DNA from: Parcubacteria group bacterium GW2011_GWA1_47_8
Lineage (GTDB): Bacteria > Patescibacteriota > Minisyncoccia > Phycocordibacterales > UBA1550
Length of the DNA: 15,324 nt
Assembly (NCBI GenBank): GCA_000996605.1
Contig: LCOP01000028.1
Coordinates: forward strand, 1 to 15,324
Direction: 5' to 3'
Below the pieces are notes generated by a model that was not told the DNA's origin, made no database searches, and saw only the letters and a list, made by a program, of their open reading frames with translations. How positions within the stretch are numbered: the stretch's first letter is position 1; every line of letters starts with the position of its first letter. The position numbers and the translations under genes were made by a program. Below, one piece after another: positions 12,115 to 15,324 of the stretch.

Positions 12115-14262
12115 ATGGACAGAGACTACCCCCTAAACAAAGTAAGAAATTTTGGAATCATTGCCCACATCGACGCCGGCAAGACGACTACGTCCGAGCG
12201 TATTTTGTATTACACGGGAATGACGCACAAAATAGGCGAAGTGCACGACGGAGGAACGGTAACCGACTGGATGGAACAAGAGCGCGAGCGCGGGATCACG
12301 ATCACTGCCGCGGCAATCACCTGTTTTTGGAATAAGACCGATATGCCGAAAGAGAAGGAGAATATGTTTCGTTTTAACATCATTGACACCCCCGGACACA
12401 TCGACTTTACCGTGGAGGTGAAGCGCAGTCTCCGTGTGCTCGACGGTGCGGTGGTGGTGTTTGACGGCGTTGCTGGTGTGGAGCCACAGTCCGAGACCAA
12501 CTGGCGCTATGCGGACGAAGCGCAAGTGCCACGCATTTGCTTCATCAACAAGCTCGACCGTACCGGCGCGTCATTCGAGCGTTCGTACGCTTCTATTCTG
12601 GATCGTTTGAATAAAAAGGCTGTTCGGTTGCAGATTCCTATCGGGCTCGAAGATGAATTCGAAGGTGTTATCGATCTGCTCAAAATGAAGGCGTACAAAT
12701 TTGAAGGGGAGATGGGTATGAAGGTTATCGAAGAAGAAATCCCCGAGAAATACAAAGCGGAAGCGGCGACGTACCGCAAAGAACTCATCGAGCGTATTGT
12801 GGAGAATGACGAACAATTGATGACCGACTACCTCGAAGGCAAAGAGCCCTCCCTCGAAGTACTCAAAGCGACGCTCCGCAAGGCAGTCATTGCGAACGAG
12901 ATTTTCCCCGTGTTCGCAGGTTCAGCGCTCAAGAATAAAGGCGTTCAGCTTGTGCTCGACGCGGTTGTCGACTATCTCCCGTCGCCGCTTGACCTCCCGC
13001 CGATTCACGGTATTGATCCCAACACCGGTGAAACGATCACGCGCAATCCGAGCGACACAGAGCCTTTTGCGGCACTCGCCTTCAAACTTCAGGCAGACCC
13101 GTTTGTGGGACAACTCACGTTCTTCCGTGTTTACTCGGGAAAAGTCGAAGCGGGTTCGTATATTTATAATGCAACGACCGGAGACAAAGAGCGCGTCGGA
13201 CGCATGGTGCGCCTGCAGGCGGACCAGCGAGAAGAAGTGAAGACCGTGTACGCGGGAGAAATCGCGGCAATGGTGGGGCTCAAGAACACCAAGACTTCCC
13301 ACACGCTCTGCGATGAAGCGAACCCTATTGTTCTCGAGCAGATCAAATTCCCCGAGCCGGTCATTTCGCTCCGCATTGAGCCGAAAACAAAAGCTGATCA
13401 AGAGAAAATCGGTTTGGCGCTCAAGAAACTCGCTGATGAAGATCCAACATTTCGTATTTCAACCGACGAGGAAACACTCGAGACGATTATTTCCGGTATG
13501 GGCGAGCTCCACCTCGAAATTCTCGTGGATCGCATGAAGCGCGAGTTCAATGTCGAAGCGAATGTCGGCAAGCCCCAGGTTGCCTATAAGGAAACCATTA
13601 CGCGCCCCGCTGAAGCTGAATGCAAGTACATCAAGCAGACGGGTGGTCGCGGTCAGTACGGACACGTGAAGATTCGCATCAAGCCGATTGACAAGGCGGT
13701 TGATAAAGAAGACTTGCCAAAGAACACCAAGCGTGACGAGGGAAATCATTTTGAATTTGTCAACGCCATCAAGGGAGGAGTGGTTCCTCAAGAATACATT
13801 CCGCCCGTGGAAAAAGGTATCAAGGAAGCGATGGAGCGCGGTATTTTGGCAGGATACAAAGCGGTGGATATTTCTGCCGAGCTTTATGACGGTTCGTTTC
13901 ACGAAGTTGATTCTTCCGAAATTGCCTTCAAAATCGCGGCATCCATGGCATTTAAGGACGCGGCACAGAAGGCGGGTCCCGTCATTATGGAACCAATCAT
14001 GAAAGTTGAAGTGGTCATGCCCGAGAAGTTCATGGGTGATGTTGCTGGCAACCTCTCGTCAAAGCGCGCACAGATTGAGTCTATGAGCGAGCGCGGCATG
14101 ATGAAGGTGATTACTGCACAAGTGCCACTCTCGGAAATGTTTGGCTATACCACAGCACTCCGCTCAATGACCGAAGGTCGCGCGTCCTCGACGATGGAAT
14201 TCGATCATTATGATACGGTGCCACAGAATGTCGCGCAGGGGATTATTGAGGCGAGAAAGTAG
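12115..14262 (+). CDS. fusA: Translation elongation factor G
   Basis: A 715-residue GTPase that drives ribosomal translocation and, with the recycling factor, ribosome recycling. The start at 12115 (MDRDYPLNKVRNFGII) fits the family; a longer frame from 12064 only translates the TGTCA repeat. All GTPase motifs are present: G1 AHIDAGKTT (17-25), switch I RERGITITAAA, G3 DTPGHIDF, G4 NKLD and G5 GSA. A short insertion (NKTDMPKEKEN) lies between switch I and G3, a known variable site. Domain IV (GGRGQYGHVKI) and the C-terminal FGYTTALRSMTEGRASSTM are intact. It is third in the str operon, 215 bp after rpsG, with a terminator behind it. Confidence 0.98.
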   Translation: MDRDYPLNKVRNFGIIAHIDAGKTTTSERILYYTGMTHKIGEVHDGGTVTDWMEQERERGITITAAAITCFWNKTDMPKEKENMFRFNIIDTPGHIDFTVEVKRSLRVLDGAVVVFDGVAGVEPQSETNWRYADEAQVPRICFINKLDRTGASFERSYASILDRLNKKAVRLQIPIGLEDEFEGVIDLLKMKAYKFEGEMGMKVIEEEIPEKYKAEAATYRKELIERIVENDEQLMTDYLEGKEPSLEVLKATLRKAVIANEIFPVFAGSALKNKGVQLVLDAVVDYLPSPLDLPPIHGIDPNTGETITRNPSDTEPFAALAFKLQADPFVGQLTFFRVYSGKVEAGSYIYNATTGDKERVGRMVRLQADQREEVKTVYAGEIAAMVGLKNTKTSHTLCDEANPIVLEQIKFPEPVISLRIEPKTKADQEKIGLALKKLADEDPTFRISTDEETLETIISGMGELHLEILVDRMKREFNVEANVGKPQVAYKETITRPAEAECKYIKQTGGRGQYGHVKIRIKPIDKAVDKEDLPKNTKRDEGNHFEFVNAIKGGVVPQEYIPPVEKGIKEAMERGILAGYKAVDISAELYDGSFHEVDSSEIAFKIAASMAFKDAAQKAGPVIMEPIMKVEVVMPEKFMGDVAGNLSSKRAQIESMSERGMMKVITAQVPLSEMFGYTTALRSMTEGRASSTMEFDHYDTVPQNVAQGIIEARK

Positions 14263-14303
14263 GGTGGGGAGGGGAGGTGAAATATTGAATTTGGAATAAG
14301 GTT

Positions 14304-14330
14304 AAAAATCCGCCATTTGGCAGGTTTTTG
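14304..14330 (+). terminator. Terminator of the str operon
   Basis: AAAAATCCGCC (14304-14314) pairs with GGCAGGTTTTT (14319-14329) around ATTT, with one mismatch and one G:U pair, 41 bp after the fusA stop. The T-run is the 3' arm itself. Confidence 0.6.
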
Positions 14331-14344
14331 AGGGAAATAGGGTT

Positions 14345-14372
14345 TTGTTGACTTGGCGAAAAATGCTACACT
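14345..14372 (+). promoter_or_regulatory. Promoter of the response regulator gene, likely leaderless
   Basis: -35 TTGTTG (14345-14350), a 16-nt spacer and extended -10 TGCTACACT (14364-14372) sit exactly 6 nt before the ATG at 14379. Confidence 0.55.
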
Positions 14373-14378
14373 TTCATT

Positions 14379-14765
14379 ATGGATACGGAAAAACAAAAGA
14401 AAAAGATACTGATTATCGAGGATGATGAGCACATTTCTCGGGTTTATGAAGTAAAGTTTTCCCAAGAAGGCGTTGAAACTGTTGTGGTGCAAAGCGGGGA
14501 AGAAGCGGTTGCCAGCGTGAGGAAAGAGGAGCCAAACCTCATTATTCTCGATATTATGTTGCCCAAAAAGGACGGTTTCATGATTTTGGAGGAAATTAGG
14601 CAAGATCCAAAACTTGCAAGCATTCCCGTTCTCGTGATTTCCAATCTCGGACAAGAGTCTGACAAAGAACGCGCATTTGAGCTTGGGGCAAAGGAATATC
14701 TGGTAAAAGTGGAATACCCGGTACAGGAGGTGATAGATAAGATAAAGCAGTATTTATACTACTGA
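14379..14765 (+). CDS. Stand-alone response regulator receiver domain
   Basis: A 128-residue CheY-like REC domain without an output domain. The acidic pocket is E14-D15-D16, the phosphoacceptor is D58 (LIILDIMLPKKDG), the Ser/Thr position is S88 (VISN) and the conserved Lys is K110 (YLVK). All functional residues are therefore present. Basic residues follow the N-terminal Met (KQKKK). No histidine kinase gene is in the window, so the partner is unknown; single-domain regulators act through protein contacts or as phosphorelay intermediates. It has its own promoter after the str terminator. Its last codons overlap the 20-bp inverted end of a repeat element. Confidence 0.93.
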   Translation: MDTEKQKKKILIIEDDEHISRVYEVKFSQEGVETVVVQSGEEAVASVRKEEPNLIILDIMLPKKDGFMILEEIRQDPKLASIPVLVISNLGQESDKERAFELGAKEYLVKVEYPVQEVIDKIKQYLYY

Positions 14766-15103
14766 CCTTTTCCACATAGGTTAGTGCAAAAACGGTCTTT
14801 TCCATCGCCCGCTTGCCATTCACGCAAAACCTCTTTTTACCGTAACAACATTACGCCTCAAGAGTTTTTGCGCTCCATGGTAGCGCGGACCAATGAAAAA
14901 TCCTCATTTTCGCTTTACTCAGAACCCATCCACGATCTTCCCCCTTCCCTGAAACCCTTATTTCTGGCTACAAAACTTCGTCTACGAACCATAATTCATT
15001 ATGGTTCGTACTCCGACTTGTTTTTCGCCTAAAAATAATGGTTTCAGAGGCGGGTACCGCGAGATAGTGGATGGGTTCTGAGTTATGTGGAAAAGGTCAG
15101 TAG
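14759..15103. repeat. Palindromic element of the GAACCCATC family with 20-bp ends, split by an insert
   Basis: CTACTGACCTTTTCCACATA (14759-14778) is exactly inverted at 15084-15103. A second perfect 17-bp pair lies at 14917-14933 (ACTCAGAACCCATCCAC) and 15067-15083. A central 13-bp stem (TACGAACCATAAT, 14983-14995, with 14998-15010) has a 2-nt loop, and partly matching arms lie between. On the right, the 20-bp and 17-bp arms touch; on the left they are separated by 138 bp. The left end overlaps the response regulator stop codon. Confidence 0.75.
14779..14916. repeat. 138-bp palindromic insert within the left arm of the larger element
   Basis: This segment interrupts an otherwise continuous inverted arm. 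It is itself an imperfect hairpin: CGCAAAA (14823-14829) pairs with TTTTGCG (14866-14872), and CGTAA pairs with TTACG around CAACA at its centre. Flanking arms (TCTTTTCCATCGCCCGC and the complement of GCGCGGACCAATGAAAAA) also align. A short frame across it is not credible as protein. Confidence 0.55.
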
Positions 15104-15324
15104 AACTCGTATCGATTGAGCCTGTTAGTGAGTGCGGGGTTCATATTATGGTAAGATAAGGAGATGAATCCCGTTAGAGACAGGTCGTGGTCCGGTCGCT
15201 AAATTTCAATCAGAGGATTTCATTTTTTATTAACGACGTAGGGCGAGCAAAATACAAAAGTAATCTTTTGTATTTTCGAGCCGAGGAGTTAATATAGGTC
15301 TAATACCTCACCGCTTGCGGTGAG
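15104..15324. repeat. Terminal block of palindromic repeats, no gene
   Basis: CGGGGTTCAT (15135-15144) and ATGAATCCCG (15164-15173) are inverted with one mismatch. AAAATACAAAAG (15249-15260) pairs perfectly with CTTTTGTATTTT (15265-15276). CTCACCGC (15307-15314) pairs with GCGGTGAG (15317-15324), reaching the last base. Between them TGGTAAGAT (15149-15157) looks like an extended -10 six bases before an ATG at 15164, which opens only a 12-codon frame (MNPVRDRSWSGR). It looks like a dispersed repeat cut by the window edge. Confidence 0.5.

Noticed and set aside
14784..15032. 82-codon plus-strand frame after the response regulator
   Set aside because: It lies wholly in nested palindromic repeats and encodes no recognisable protein.
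15249..15324. CRISPR-like repeats at the window end
   Set aside because: The repeats are single inverted pairs of different sequence, not evenly spaced direct repeats with spacers.

Overview
The window looks like chromosomal DNA of a Candidate Phyla Radiation bacterium (Patescibacteria, probably the Parcubacteria side). The grounds are family resemblance, not a database search. They are a secreted IPT/peptidoglycan-binding protein with the linker style seen in that group, a von Willebrand A protein with a Cys-rich stretch after its membrane anchor, very short or absent mRNA leaders, many palindromic intergenic repeats, and small core genes. The placement is inference; the gene identities below are firmer.

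Layout. 51-859 is a secreted cell-wall-binding gene broken by a frameshift at an exact 60-bp direct repeat. 860-1370 has no gene but holds a terminator, a block of hairpins, a 142-bp terminal-inverted-repeat element and a second strong terminator. 1371-3934 is a two-gene operon of an anchored VWA protein and a SEDS (RodA/FtsW) glycosyltransferase. On the minus strand are a 62-residue membrane protein (4134-3946) and a family 4 glycosyltransferase (5318-4155). Divergent from these is a polyprenyl-phosphate sugar-1-phosphate transferase (5491-6828). This half of the window is cell-envelope biology.

6829-7786 has no convincing protein gene. It contains a promoter-like site, a roughly 430-nt run of hairpins ending in a terminator-like stem (a candidate structured RNA), a small inverted-repeat element, and the promoter and leader of the next operon. 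7787-10840 is a likely acquired respiratory or NO-detoxification cassette: a full-length quinol-type nitric oxide reductase (766 aa), a 35-aa single-span membrane peptide, and a five-span SdhC/FrdC-like cytochrome b candidate whose start overlaps the peptide's stop by ATGA. The cassette lies directly upstream of the core str operon rpsL-rpsG-fusA (10977-14262), which ends in a terminator. A stand-alone response-regulator receiver domain follows (14379-14765).

14759-15324 is a pile of palindromic repeats. One is a long hairpin element whose left arm seems to have been split by a second, 138-bp palindromic element. The window ends inside another palindrome.

The most notable points are the nitric oxide reductase cassette with its small partner genes in a presumed reduced-genome bacterium, the candidate ncRNA in front of it, and a recurring arrangement in which a -10 box sits exactly 6 nt before the ATG, which implies leaderless mRNAs.
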